From Massilia terrae (lineage in GTDB: Bacteria > Pseudomonadota > Gammaproteobacteria > Burkholderiales > Burkholderiaceae_D), in the NCBI RefSeq assembly GCF_024753145.1, contig NZ_JANUGU010000013.1:1-54211 (forward strand): a stretch of 54,211 bases of DNA. The letters are read 5' to 3'. Shown here piece after piece: positions 33,844 through 43,427 of the stretch (within the stretch, counting starts at the first letter, position 1; each line of letters starts with the position of its first letter). The position numbers were made by a program, and so were the translations under genes. The notes under the pieces were generated by a model. It was not told where the DNA came from. It was given only the letters and a program-made list of their open reading frames with translations, and did no database searches.

Positions 33844-35439
33844 GTGTCGAACCAACTGACCCGCCGCCTGGCACTGCTCGACGATGACGCCCACCGCTCC
33901 CTGCTTGGCCAGGGCTTGCGTGGTATCGAACGCGAAACGCTCCGCGTCGACAAGGATGGCGACCTGGCGCGCACGCCGCACCCGGCGGCGCTCGGTTCGG
34001 CCCTGACCAATCCGCAGATCACCACCGACTATGCCGAGGCCCTGCTGGAGTTCATCACGCCGGCCGAACACGATGTTTCGGAGACCCTGCACCGGCTCGA
34101 CGCGATCCACCGCTTCGCCTATTCCAGGATGAACGGCGAAATGCTGTGGAGCGAGTCGATGCCCTGCGAGCTGCCGCCCGACGAGGACATCGAGATCGCG
34201 TGGTACGGCAAATCCAACCTCGGCATGCTCAAGCACGTGTACCGGCGCGGCCTGGCCCTGCGCTACGGGAAGGCCATGCAGTGCATCGCCGGCATCCACT
34301 ACAACTACTCGCTGCCGGAAAAGCTGTGGCAGGTGCTGGCCGTGAACGAAGGCGTGCTCGAAGAACGGCGCTCGGCGCTGCGCGACTTCCAGTCCGAGAG
34401 CTACATCGCGATGATCCGCAACTTCCGGCGCTACAGCTGGCTGCTGATGTACCTGTTCGGCGCCTCGCCGGTGCTGAACAAGAGCTTCCTGCGCGGCCGC
34501 GAGCACAATCTGCAGACGCTGTCGGACGATACGCTCTACCTGCCCTACGCGACCAGCCTGCGCATGAGCGACCTGGGTTACCAGAACGATGCCCAGTCCG
34601 GCCTGCGCCCGCACGAGAACAGCCTGGAAAGCTACGTCAGCTCGCTGATGGACGCGGTCAACCGTCCCTACCAGCCGTATGCGGCGATCGGCACCAAGAA
34701 GGACGGCGAGTGGATCCAGCTGTCGACCAACGTGCTGCAGATCGAGAACGAATACTATTCGACCATCCGTCCCAAGCGCGTGATCCGCACCGGCGAGCGT
34801 CCAGTGCAGGCGCTGTGCAACCGCGGCGTGCAGTACATCGAGGTGCGCTGCATGGACATCGACCCGTTCGAGCCGGTCGGCATCAGCCTCGAAACCGGCC
34901 GCTTCCTCGACGCCTTCCTGATGTTCTGCGCGCTGGAAGAAAGCCCGCCGATCAGCGCGGCACAAGGCCAGGTCCACGCGTCCAACTTCGCGCGCACGGT
35001 CAAGGAAGGCCGCCGTCCGGACCTCACGCTGACGCGCTGCGACGGCACCGAAGTGGCGCTCACCGAATGGGCGCTGGAGCTGATCGAGCGCATCCGCCCG
35101 GTGGCGCAGCTGCTCGATTCGCAGCACGACGAAGCGGTGCACGCGGCCTCGCTCGCCGTGCAGAAAGCCAAGGTCGAGGACCCGTCGAAAACGCCGTCCG
35201 CGAAGGTGCTGGAAGAAGTGCGCGAGATCGGCTCGTTCAAGGCCTTCGGCCTGCGCCAGAGCGAGCTGCACGCCCAATACTTCCGCGAGAACGCGCTGAT
35301 GCCGGCGGAGGAAGCGATGTTCGAGGAGATGGCGACGGCCTCGCTGGCCGAGCAGACCGTGATCGAGCAGGAAGACACCGGCAGCTTCGACGACTTTGTC
35401 GCCAAGTACAACACCAGTACACTATGCGGCAATAACTAG
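33844..35439 (+). CDS. gshA: Glutamate-cysteine ligase
   Basis: 531 residues from GTG at 33844, chosen because AAAGGA ends 8 bp upstream; an in-frame ATG at 33826 lacks such a site. The protein matches the E. coli GshA class in length (518) and motifs: LLGQGLRGIERETLRV near the start, ISTDYAEALLEFITP-type sequence (here ITTDYAEALLEF), GIHYNYS, and IGTKKDGEWIQLSTNVLQIENEYY. It makes gamma-glutamylcysteine, first step of glutathione synthesis. It is followed by a deacetylase-family gene 13 bp after its stop codon and then an acetyltransferase. Confidence 0.96.
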   Translation: MSNQLTRRLALLDDDAHRSLLGQGLRGIERETLRVDKDGDLARTPHPAALGSALTNPQITTDYAEALLEFITPAEHDVSETLHRLDAIHRFAYSRMNGEMLWSESMPCELPPDEDIEIAWYGKSNLGMLKHVYRRGLALRYGKAMQCIAGIHYNYSLPEKLWQVLAVNEGVLEERRSALRDFQSESYIAMIRNFRRYSWLLMYLFGASPVLNKSFLRGREHNLQTLSDDTLYLPYATSLRMSDLGYQNDAQSGLRPHENSLESYVSSLMDAVNRPYQPYAAIGTKKDGEWIQLSTNVLQIENEYYSTIRPKRVIRTGERPVQALCNRGVQYIEVRCMDIDPFEPVGISLETGRFLDAFLMFCALEESPPISAAQGQVHASNFARTVKEGRRPDLTLTRCDGTEVALTEWALELIERIRPVAQLLDSQHDEAVHAASLAVQKAKVEDPSKTPSAKVLEEVREIGSFKAFGLRQSELHAQYFRENALMPAEEAMFEEMATASLAEQTVIEQEDTGSFDDFVAKYNTSTLCGNN

Positions 35440-35452
35440 CCGCGGGGACCTC

Positions 35453-36496
35453 TTGCTCACCTTTTTCAACGAACACCATGCGCAGCACCAGCCGCGGCTG
35501 GAACTCCATCGCGGCCAACTGGTAGCCTGTTCGGAAAAGCCTGAGCGAGCCGACCTGGTGCTGGCGGAGTTCGAGCGGCGCGGCCTGGGCCGGGTGGTGA
35601 CGCCGCATGGCGTGCCGCTGGTGTCGCTGGAACGGGTGCATTCGCCGCGCTACCTGCACTTCCTGCGCAATGCCTGGAACGAGTGGACCGCGCTGGATCC
35701 GGCCAACGCCGGCAAGGACGCGCTGCCCGCCGTGTGGCCGGTGCGCACGCTGCGCGACGACATCGAGCCGGACAACTTCCACGGCCGGATGGGCCTGTAT
35801 TCAATGGACAGCGGCACGCCCCTGTCTTCGGGAACCTGGATCGCGGCCAAGACCGGCGCCGACTGCGCGGTCAACGCGGCGCATGCGCTGCGGCTGGGCG
35901 AACGGTCCAGTTTCGCCCTGACGCGGCCGCCGGGCCACCATGCCGGAGCCGATTTCTTCGGCGGCTACTGCTTCCTGAATAATGCCGCGCTGGCGGCCCA
36001 GCACCTGCTCGACGACGGCGCCGCGCGGGTGGCGATCATCGACATCGACTACCACCACGGCAATGGCACGCAGAGCATCTTCTACCGCCGCAACGACGTG
36101 CTGTTCGTGTCGATCCATGGCGATCCGCGCGACGCCTATCCCTTCTACCTCGGCCACGCGGACGAGACCGGCGAAGGCGAAGGGCTGGGCTACAACATGA
36201 ACCTGCCGCTGGCGGCGGGGTCGAGCTCGGCGCAGTGGTTCATGGCGCTGGAAAGCGCCTGCCTGAAGATCGCGGCCTATGCGCCGGACGCGCTGGTGGT
36301 GTCGCTCGGCGTCGACGGTTTCGCCGGCGACCCGGCCTCGCGCGTGGCGCTGCAGGGCGGCGACTTCCTGCGCATCGGCGAGCGGCTGGCCCACCTCGGG
36401 CTGGCGACCACTTTCATGTTCGAGGGCGGCAGCGCGATCGCGGAACTTGGCATCAATACCGTCAACGTGCTCGAAGGCTTCGAGACGGCGGTCTGA
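35453..36496 (+). CDS. Histone deacetylase superfamily amidohydrolase (acetylpolyamine amidohydrolase type)
   Basis: 347 residues from TTG at 35453, which gives the family-like N-terminus LLTFFNEHHAQHQPRLELHRG with GGGGA just upstream; an ATG at 35396 inside the end of gshA is the alternative. Motifs: RPPGHHAGADFFGGYCFLNN (the active-site His pair) near 160, IDIDYHHGNGTQ (zinc-binding Asp and His) near 200 and GVDGFAGDP (zinc-binding Asp) near 285. Bacterial members remove acetyl groups from polyamines or other small amines. The next gene is an acetyltransferase 13 bp on, so the pair might oppose each other. The substrate is inference. Confidence 0.88.
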   Translation: MLTFFNEHHAQHQPRLELHRGQLVACSEKPERADLVLAEFERRGLGRVVTPHGVPLVSLERVHSPRYLHFLRNAWNEWTALDPANAGKDALPAVWPVRTLRDDIEPDNFHGRMGLYSMDSGTPLSSGTWIAAKTGADCAVNAAHALRLGERSSFALTRPPGHHAGADFFGGYCFLNNAALAAQHLLDDGAARVAIIDIDYHHGNGTQSIFYRRNDVLFVSIHGDPRDAYPFYLGHADETGEGEGLGYNMNLPLAAGSSSAQWFMALESACLKIAAYAPDALVVSLGVDGFAGDPASRVALQGGDFLRIGERLAHLGLATTFMFEGGSAIAELGINTVNVLEGFETAV

Positions 36497-36509
36497 CTTG
36501 GAAACGACG

Positions 36510-36965
36510 ATGATTGAATGGCAGTGGTGCGGCTTTCACGAGCTGTCCAATGTGGAGCTGTACGAGGTGATGGCCCAGCGGCTGAAGGTGTTCGTGCTGG
36601 AGCAGCAGTGTTTCTACGATGAATTCGACGGGCTGGATGTCGGGGCGCATCACCTGATCGGCTGGCGCCGGAACGCGGATGGCGGGCGCGAGCTGGCGGC
36701 CTATCTGCGGGTGCTGGCGCCGGGGGCGAAGTATGCGGAGATGTCGCTCGGGCGGGTGCTGACCACCGAGAAGGCGCGCGGCAGCGGCGCCGGGCGCGAG
36801 CTGCTGGCGCGCGGGATCGCGCTGGCGGAAAAGCTGCATCCGGGGCACAGGATACGGATTGGGGCGCAGCAGTATCTGGAGAAGTTTTACCAGAGCTTTG
36901 GGTTCGAGACGATCTCGGAACCGTATGATGAAGACGGCATCATGCACATCGATATGCTGCGGTAA
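36510..36965 (+). CDS. elaA: GNAT-family N-acetyltransferase, ElaA type
   Basis: 151 residues. ElaA hallmarks: LYEVMAQRLKVFVLEQQCFYDEFDGLD near the N-terminus in short conserved blocks, then the acetyl-CoA loop LGRVLTTEKARGSGAGRELL (about 87-106), and YLEKFYQSFGF. ElaA-type enzymes transfer acetyl from acetyl-CoA; substrates are unknown. It is the last gene of the gshA run. A T-run 3' of the downstream palindromic element could end transcription. Confidence 0.88.
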   Translation: MIEWQWCGFHELSNVELYEVMAQRLKVFVLEQQCFYDEFDGLDVGAHHLIGWRRNADGGRELAAYLRVLAPGAKYAEMSLGRVLTTEKARGSGAGRELLARGIALAEKLHPGHRIRIGAQQYLEKFYQSFGFETISEPYDEDGIMHIDMLR

Positions 36966-36990
36966 GACGAAGCGCATTTTTAAGATAGAA

Positions 36991-37108
36991 CCTCGTTCCC
37001 GCGCAGGCGGGAACCCCATTTCTCCCGCAAGCCACCCCAGTTAGCAGTACCGCCAAGCACGCAAAATGGGGTTCCCGCCTGCGCCGGAACGACGGTCGGT
37101 TTTTTTTC
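36991..37108. repeat. Dispersed REP-like composite, element 6, with T-run
   Basis: Left arm CTCGTTCCCGCGCAGGCGGGAACCCCATTT, right arm CACGCAAAATGGGGTTCCCGC then CTGCGCCGGAACGACGG, then TCGG and eight T. The right arm plus T-run resembles an intrinsic terminator for the plus-strand operon that ends at 36965. The composite shares its inner CCCCATTT ... CACGCAAAATGGGG frame with element 5 but the central sequence differs. Confidence 0.8.
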
Positions 37109-37119
37109 ACGCGTTGCGG

Positions 37120-38055
37120 CTACGCCGCCCCCGGCAAAGCCCCACGCGGATACTCCAGCTCCGCCCGATCCCAGTTGCCCAGGTCCGCCGCCGCCTCGTA
37201 CGTGCTCTGGCAAAACGCCATCAGCTCATCATCCGGCGAATGCGCCCTGCGCACCGCCTCGTACGGCAGCACGAACTCGCGCAGGGTCGGATGGTAGAAC
37301 GCCGCCGCCGGCTGCACGCCCACCTTGCTGAAGCCCGGCGGCTCAGGATAGGCGTAGGAATAGAACACCGGCTCCGGCAAGGCCGGCCCGCCCGGCCAGA
37401 AGCCGACACTGCTCACCTCATGCGAATAGGCCTCGCGCGCGACCCAGTCCGGCAGGTTGGGCACCCCGCCCGGATGCGGCGGCGCATGCCGTCCCGAGAA
37501 GCGCGTTACCGCCACGTCGAAGCTGCCCCAGAAGAAGTGCACCGGACTGCACTTGCCGATGAAGCCGGACCGGAAGCGCTGCAGCACGCGCTGCGCATGC
37601 AGCATCGCCGTCCAGCAGCGGTTGGCGGCTTCCGCTTCGTAGGAACAGTGCAGCTCATCCTGGTCGCAGCGGATGGCGTCCGGGATTTCGTTGGGCATGA
37701 GGTGGATTGAGACCGGCAGCGCCAGCTCGTCCAGCGTGTCCATGACCTTGCGATAGAAACCCGCCACCGACTGCGCCTCCAGCGGCAGCGCGCGCAGCGC
37801 GCCTTCCGCCGTGACGATGGTGAGCCGGTGTTCGGAGAAATCGAAATCGATCTGCAAGGTGCGCGCGCCGTAGGGCAAGGGACCCGTGGTGAGGCCGCGC
37901 GCGGTGAGGTAGAGCGCCGTGTGCCAGGAGTGGTTAGTCCAGGGCATGAGCGCCAGCTTGATTTTGCCGACCACCTGGGTCCACAGGTGCAAGGTGGCGT
38001 AGGTATCCTTCCACCGTTCGTAAGGCAGGGCCGGCCATTCGTCGAAACCGCTCAT
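37120..38055 (-). CDS. DUF5996 family protein
   Basis: 311 residues from the ATG at 38055, preceded by GGAGG at 6 bp. Soluble. Recognisable blocks are WPALPYERWKDTYATLHLWTQ at the start in part, VHFFWGSFDVAVTRFSGR (about 178-195) and AAFYHPTLREFVLPYEAVR near the end. This is the DUF5996 pattern, a family without known function. It is downstream of kgtP on the same strand (93-bp gap), so it may be read from the pca operon promoter, but nothing links it to that pathway. Confidence 0.85.
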   Translation of the reverse strand: MSGFDEWPALPYERWKDTYATLHLWTQVVGKIKLALMPWTNHSWHTALYLTARGLTTGPLPYGARTLQIDFDFSEHRLTIVTAEGALRALPLEAQSVAGFYRKVMDTLDELALPVSIHLMPNEIPDAIRCDQDELHCSYEAEAANRCWTAMLHAQRVLQRFRSGFIGKCSPVHFFWGSFDVAVTRFSGRHAPPHPGGVPNLPDWVAREAYSHEVSSVGFWPGGPALPEPVFYSYAYPEPPGFSKVGVQPAAAFYHPTLREFVLPYEAVRRAHSPDDELMAFCQSTYEAAADLGNWDRAELEYPRGALPGAA

Positions 38056-38147
38056 GTACACCTCCGCTCGAATGTGCGGTTCGACAGCGCGAAGGTGCGA
38101 ACCGCGGCAGCCATTGCCGGCTGCATTGGCATGCATCAAACTGGGCC

Positions 38148-39449
38148 TTACTTGAGCAGGCCCTGCTTGCCCGGATCGGGCATCTTCCACGCTACCACAA
38201 AAGCCAGCGCACACATCGCACTCACGTACCAGTAGAAGTTCTGCTCGACGCCGACCGACTTGAACCACAAGGCCACGTACTCGGCCGAACCACCGAACAG
38301 GGCGTTGGCGATGGCGTACGAAAAGCCGACGCCGAGCGTGCGCACTTCGACCGGGAACATCTCGGCCTTGATCAGGCCGCTGATCGAGGTGTACAGGCTG
38401 ACGATCGCCAGCGCCGCGATGATGAGCAGGCAGGCCACCACCGGGCTGGTCACGCCGCGCAGGGTGAAGAAGATCGGCGCGGTGAAGATCGTGGCCAGCG
38501 AACCGAACCACAGCATCGAGCTGCGGCGGCCGATACGGTCCGACAGCAGGCCGAACACCGGCTGCAGGCAGGCGTAAACCAGGAGCGCGACGGTCATCAC
38601 GAAGCTGGCGGTTTCCTTGCCCATGCCGACCGTGTTGACCAGGTACTTCTGCATATAGGTGGTGAAGGCGTAGAAAATCAGCGAGCCGCCGGCAGTGAAG
38701 CCGAGCACGGTGATGAAAGCGCGCTTGTGGTTCAGCAGGGCCGACAGCGTGCCCGCGCCCTTGATCTTGCGCTGCTGTTCAGTGGTCGTTTCAAGCAGCG
38801 ACCGGCGCAGGTACAGCGACACCAGTGCCGTGAGCGCGCCGATCGCGAACGGGATGCGCCAGCCGTAGGACTTCAACTCGGGCTCGGTCAGGAACTGCTG
38901 CAGGATCACCAGCACCAGCAGCGCCAGCAGTTGGCCGCCGATCAGGGTCACGTACTGGAAGGATGCGTAGAAGCCCTTCTTGCCGGACTGCGCCACCTCG
39001 GACATATAGGTCGCGCTGGTGCCATACTCGCCGCCCACCGACAGGCCCTGGAACAGGCGCGCCACCAGCAGCAACAGCGGCGCCAGGTTGCCGATCGACT
39101 TGTAGGTCGGGAGCACGGAGATCATCAGCGAGCCGAAGCACATCATCAGCACCGAAATCATCATCGCGCGGCGGCGGCCGTAGCGGTCGCCGATGCGGCC
39201 GAACAGCCAGCCGCCGACCGGGCGCATCAGGAAGCCGGCCGCGAAGATGCCGGCGGTGTTGAGCAGCTGCGAGGTCGGGTCGCCCTTGGGGAAGAACTGT
39301 GACGAGAAGTACAGCGCGCAGAAGGAGTAGATATAGAAGTCGAACCACTCGACCAGGTTACCGGACGACGCGCCCACGATTGCGAAGATGCGCTGCGTGG
39401 GCGTGAGTTCCGCCAGGGGCGTGTGGGTGAGTGTCTCTTGTCTGGCCAT
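38148..39449 (-). CDS. kgtP: MFS dicarboxylate symporter, KgtP type
   Basis: 433 residues, twelve membrane helices. Very close to E. coli alpha-ketoglutarate permease over its length: IVGASSGNLVEWFDFYIYSF, FLMRPVGGWLFGRIGDRYGR, RLFQGLSVGGEYGTSATYMS, FYASFQYVTLIGGQLLALLV, KAEMFPVEVRTLGVGFSYAI. It is a proton symporter of the metabolite:H+ symporter family. It follows pcaF after 30 bp, thus it is probably part of the pca operon; the substrate may be 2-oxoglutarate or the structurally similar 3-oxoadipate. The latter is inference from context. Confidence 0.92.
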   Translation of the reverse strand: MARQETLTHTPLAELTPTQRIFAIVGASSGNLVEWFDFYIYSFCALYFSSQFFPKGDPTSQLLNTAGIFAAGFLMRPVGGWLFGRIGDRYGRRRAMMISVLMMCFGSLMISVLPTYKSIGNLAPLLLLVARLFQGLSVGGEYGTSATYMSEVAQSGKKGFYASFQYVTLIGGQLLALLVLVILQQFLTEPELKSYGWRIPFAIGALTALVSLYLRRSLLETTTEQQRKIKGAGTLSALLNHKRAFITVLGFTAGGSLIFYAFTTYMQKYLVNTVGMGKETASFVMTVALLVYACLQPVFGLLSDRIGRRSSMLWFGSLATIFTAPIFFTLRGVTSPVVACLLIIAALAIVSLYTSISGLIKAEMFPVEVRTLGVGFSYAIANALFGGSAEYVALWFKSVGVEQNFYWYVSAMCALAFVVAWKMPDPGKQGLLK

Positions 39450-39479
39450 GTTTTGTCTCCGTATGATTGTTTTAAAAAT

Positions 39480-40682
<1,203 letters not shown>

Positions 40683-40692
40683 GTCCATCCTT

Positions 40693-41343
40693 TCAAAGCG
40701 CCGGCGCGTATGCCAGGGGCACGCCGGTGATGCGCCGCAGTTCCTCGAACGAGAGGCCGTCGACCATCTCGCGCACCACCAGTCCCTCCGGCGTCACGTC
40801 GAGCACGGCGAGGTCGGTGTAGATGCGGCTGACGCAGCCGACGCCGGTCAACGGGTAGCTGCAATCGGCGACGATCTTGCTTTCGCCGGACTTGGTCTGG
40901 TGCTCCATCATCACGAACACGCGCTTGGCGCCGATCGCCAGGTCCATCGCGCCGCCGACGGCAGGAATCGCATCCGGCGCGCCGGTGTGCCAGTTGGCCA
41001 GGTCGCCTTTTTCGGACACCTGGAAGGCGCCCAGCACGCAAATGTCGAGGTGCCCGCCGCGCATCATCGCGAACGAGTCGGCGTGGTGGAAATAGGAACC
41101 GCCCGGCAGCAGCGTGACCGGCTGCTTGCCGGCGTTGATCAGGTCCTCGTCCTCCTCGCCCGGCGCGGGCGGCGGGCCCATGCCCAGCAGGCCGTTCTCG
41201 CTGTGCAGGAAGATGTCGAGTTCAGCCGGCAGGTGCCTGGTCACCATGGTCGGCAAGCCGATGCCGAGGTTGACGTAGGCGCCTTCGGGGATGTCGCGCG
41301 CCACGCGGGCTGCGATCTGGTCGCGGGTCAGGCGCTGCATCAT
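40693..41343 (-). CDS. pcaJ: 3-Oxoadipate CoA-transferase subunit B
   Basis: 216 residues. Catalytic Glu49 in HSENGLLGMGP, NLGIGLPTMV near the start and HHADSFAMMRGGHLDICVLGAF. With PcaI it transfers CoA from succinyl-CoA to 3-oxoadipate. The ATG at 41343 overlaps the pcaI stop (ATGA), as expected for subunits made in equal amounts. Confidence 0.96.
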   Translation of the reverse strand: MMQRLTRDQIAARVARDIPEGAYVNLGIGLPTMVTRHLPAELDIFLHSENGLLGMGPPPAPGEEDEDLINAGKQPVTLLPGGSYFHHADSFAMMRGGHLDICVLGAFQVSEKGDLANWHTGAPDAIPAVGGAMDLAIGAKRVFVMMEHQTKSGESKIVADCSYPLTGVGCVSRIYTDLAVLDVTPEGLVVREMVDGLSFEELRRITGVPLAYAPAL

Positions 41344-42008
41344 TGGGCTCCTTGCAGGACCACGCGCTGGACGAAGATGCCCGGCGTGACAATGGCTTCC
41401 GGATCGAGCTCGCCCAGCTCCACCACCTCGCTAACTTGAGCGATGGTGCAGCGCGCGGCCATCGCCATCACCGGCCCGAAGTTGCGGGCGGTCTTGCGGT
41501 AGGTGAGGTTGCCCCAGCGGTCGCCGCGGTGCGCCTTGATCAGCGCGAAGTCGGCGTGGATCGGCGTTTCGAACACGTAGTGCTTGCCGTCGATGACGCG
41601 GGTCTCCTTGCCTTCGGCGAGCAGGGTGCCGTAGCCGGTCGGCGTGAAGAAACCGCCGATGCCGGCGCCGGCTGCGCGGATGCGTTCGGCCAGGTTGCCC
41701 TGCGGGGTCAGTTCAAGTTGCACCTCGCCGGCGCGGTAGAGCGCATCGAACACCTGCGAATCGGCCTGGCGCGGGAACGAGCAGATGATCTTGCGCACCC
41801 GGCGCGCCTGGAGCAGCGCGGCCAGGCCGATCTCGCCGTTACCGGCATTGTTGTTGACGATGGTGAGATCGCGGGCGCCCTGCGCAATCAGGGCATCGAT
41901 GAGCTCGGCCGGCTGGCCGGCGGTGCCAAAGCCGCCGATCAGGACGGTGGCGCCGTCATGAATGCCGGCGACCGCCGCTTCGAGCGACTGGGATAGCTTG
42001 TTTATCAC
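41340..42008 (-). CDS. pcaI: 3-Oxoadipate CoA-transferase subunit A
   Basis: 222 residues from GTG at 42008, with GAGG 7 bp upstream; an ATG at 42038 lies over the promoter/operator side and adds a non-family tail. CoA-transferase subunit A signature VLIGGFGTAGQPAELIDAL (about 22-40) and NNNAGNGEIGLAALL. First gene of pcaIJF-kgtP. A PcaR-type operator lies 32 bp upstream of the start. Confidence 0.95.
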   Translation of the reverse strand: MINKLSQSLEAAVAGIHDGATVLIGGFGTAGQPAELIDALIAQGARDLTIVNNNAGNGEIGLAALLQARRVRKIICSFPRQADSQVFDALYRAGEVQLELTPQGNLAERIRAAGAGIGGFFTPTGYGTLLAEGKETRVIDGKHYVFETPIHADFALIKAHRGDRWGNLTYRKTARNFGPVMAMAARCTIAQVSEVVELGELDPEAIVTPGIFVQRVVLQGAQ

Positions 42009-42039
42009 GTGGAGACCTCTTGAACGGCCAGTTGACACT

Positions 42040-42070
42040 GTTCGGTAATCGCACTAATGTTCGATTTCGG
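42040..42070. promoter_or_regulatory. PcaR/PcaU-type operator upstream of pcaI, with extra half-site
   Basis: GTTCGGTAATCGCAC (42040-42054) differs at one base from the site I recall for Pseudomonas putida PcaR, GTTCGATAATCGCAC. A further half GTTCGATTTCGG starts at 42059. Three half-sites, two as a palindrome and one as a direct repeat nearby, is also the layout reported for Acinetobacter PcaU. Confidence 0.75.
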
Positions 42071-42132
42071 AAGTACTGCGGGAAGTTTAGGAGTCTCGTC
42101 AATGACGCGTCAAGGCGGCTTGCGTAAATTCT

Positions 42133-42147
42133 GTGCGATTGGCGAAC
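42133..42147. promoter_or_regulatory. Second PcaR-type operator, at the pcaR promoter
   Basis: GTGCGATTGGCGAAC; its reverse complement GTTCGCCAATCGCAC matches the same site with two changes. TAAAAT (42150-42155) just to the right is a possible -10 of pcaR, so a bound regulator would cover the promoter: autoregulation. Confidence 0.65.
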
Positions 42148-42184
42148 GGTAAAATGGTCGTACTTACGTTGATGAAAGACGACG

Positions 42185-42982
42185 ATGAGCAAAGATGAAG
42201 AAAAAGCAAGCGAGGCTGAAGCCGCGCCCAGTGATCCCAACTTCATGACCTCGCTGGCGCGCGGGCTGGCGGTGCTGCAGGCCTTCAGCGACCAGCGCCG
42301 CAGCCTGACCATGGCGCAGGTCAGCCACAAGACCGGCATTCCGCGCGCCTCGGTGCGGCGCTGCCTGCACACCCTGATCGAACTCGGATACGCCGAGGTC
42401 GATGGCAACCACTTCGCGCTCAAGCCGAAGGTGCTCACGCTCGGCTACTCTTATTTGTCGTCGACGCCGCTCACGGTGTCCGCGCACCCCTACCTGAACC
42501 AGGTCAGCCGCACGCTCAACGAATCGTGTTCGCTCGCGGTGCTGCAGGACGACGAGGTGCTGTACGTCGGGCGCTCGGCCACCTCGCGCATCATGTCGGT
42601 GTCGCTGACCACCGGCAGCCGGCTGCCGGCCTACTGCACCTCGCTGGGCCGGGTGCTGCTGGCGCACCTGGAACCCGAGCAGCTCGATGCCTACTTCGCG
42701 CACATACCGCTCAAGGCGATGACCGAGCGGACGGTGGTGTCGGAAGCGCGCCTGCGCGAGATCCTGGCCGAGGTGCGCGAACAGGGCTACGCGCTGATCG
42801 AGGAAGAGCTGGAAGTGGGCCTGCGCTCGATCGCGGTGCCGGTGCGCGGCGCCAGCGGCAGCGTGATCGCGGCCCTCAACGTCGGCGCGCACGCCGCGCG
42901 GGTGTCGAGCCGCAAGATGAAGGAAGAGTTCTTGCCGGTGCTGCTCAAGGGCGCGCAGGAGCTGTCGATCCTGCTGCCTTGA
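42185..42982 (+). CDS. pcaR: IclR-family regulator of the beta-ketoadipate pathway (PcaR)
   Basis: 265 residues. N-terminal winged helix (about 18-80: FMTSLARGLAVLQAFSDQRR, TGIPRASVRRCLHTL) and C-terminal effector domain with GRSATSRIMSVSLTTGSRLP, YCTSLGRVLLA and ARVSSRKMKEEFLPVL. These match PcaR/PcaU/PobR rather than general IclR proteins. It binds 3-oxoadipate and activates pca genes. It is divergent from pcaI, with two recognisable sites between them. Its last 38 bp overlap the end of the convergent gene at 42945. Confidence 0.94.
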   Translation: MSKDEEKASEAEAAPSDPNFMTSLARGLAVLQAFSDQRRSLTMAQVSHKTGIPRASVRRCLHTLIELGYAEVDGNHFALKPKVLTLGYSYLSSTPLTVSAHPYLNQVSRTLNESCSLAVLQDDEVLYVGRSATSRIMSVSLTTGSRLPAYCTSLGRVLLAHLEPEQLDAYFAHIPLKAMTERTVVSEARLREILAEVREQGYALIEEELEVGLRSIAVPVRGASGSVIAALNVGAHAARVSSRKMKEEFLPVLLKGAQELSILLP

Positions 42983-43427
42983 CGGGAGCCTGTTCGCCCA
43001 GGGCGGCGGTTGCCGCCGTGTGCAGCTCGTCGCACAAGCCAGCCGCACCCTTTGGACAAGACGTGGCTGACAACTTGATGATGCGTTCAAGGTCGGACGT
43101 GTTCAAGGTGCTGTCGACATGGACGACAACAAACCTGCGTAGGCCGGGACGTGACTTAGCCAGGTGAACCAAAGCAGGCAAGGTATTCCACTTGTCGACC
43201 AAGAGACGGGCGACCGCTTCGGAATTTCCTTCAGCGATGCTGCCGCTGTCGCATTGACTGTAGCGCCGGAAGACAGCGTCGACAGTTTTCCAGCTATGGA
43301 GCTGGTCTACCATGGCATCGGCCTCGCTCGCTTCTCGCGCGGTGCACTTGCGCTCGTGGGCGTTCCCGTCACTCGCGGCCAGCAAGAGCGCGGCGACAGC
43401 CAGATAAAATAGCCCGAGCTTAGCCAT
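42945..43427 (-). CDS. Small exported four-cysteine protein, candidate immunity protein
   Basis: 160 residues from the ATG at 43427 with GGAG 7 bp upstream. Signal peptide MAKLGLFYLAVAALLLAASD with cleavage likely after GNA23. The mature part has four cysteines (28, 59, 124, 132), enough for two disulfides in the periplasm, and an Ala/Pro-rich tail. No known family recognised. Its start overlaps the stop of the upstream gene by 8 bp (ATGGCTAA), so the two are translationally coupled. As the upstream protein looks like a peptidoglycan-acting enzyme without export signal, a periplasmic protector is the natural reading. GC is near 50 percent, well below neighbours. Confidence 0.72.
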   Translation of the reverse strand: MAKLGLFYLAVAALLLAASDGNAHERKCTAREASEADAMVDQLHSWKTVDAVFRRYSQCDSGSIAEGNSEAVARLLVDKWNTLPALVHLAKSRPGLRRFVVVHVDSTLNTSDLERIIKLSATSCPKGAAGLCDELHTAATAALGEQAPVKAAGSTAPARP

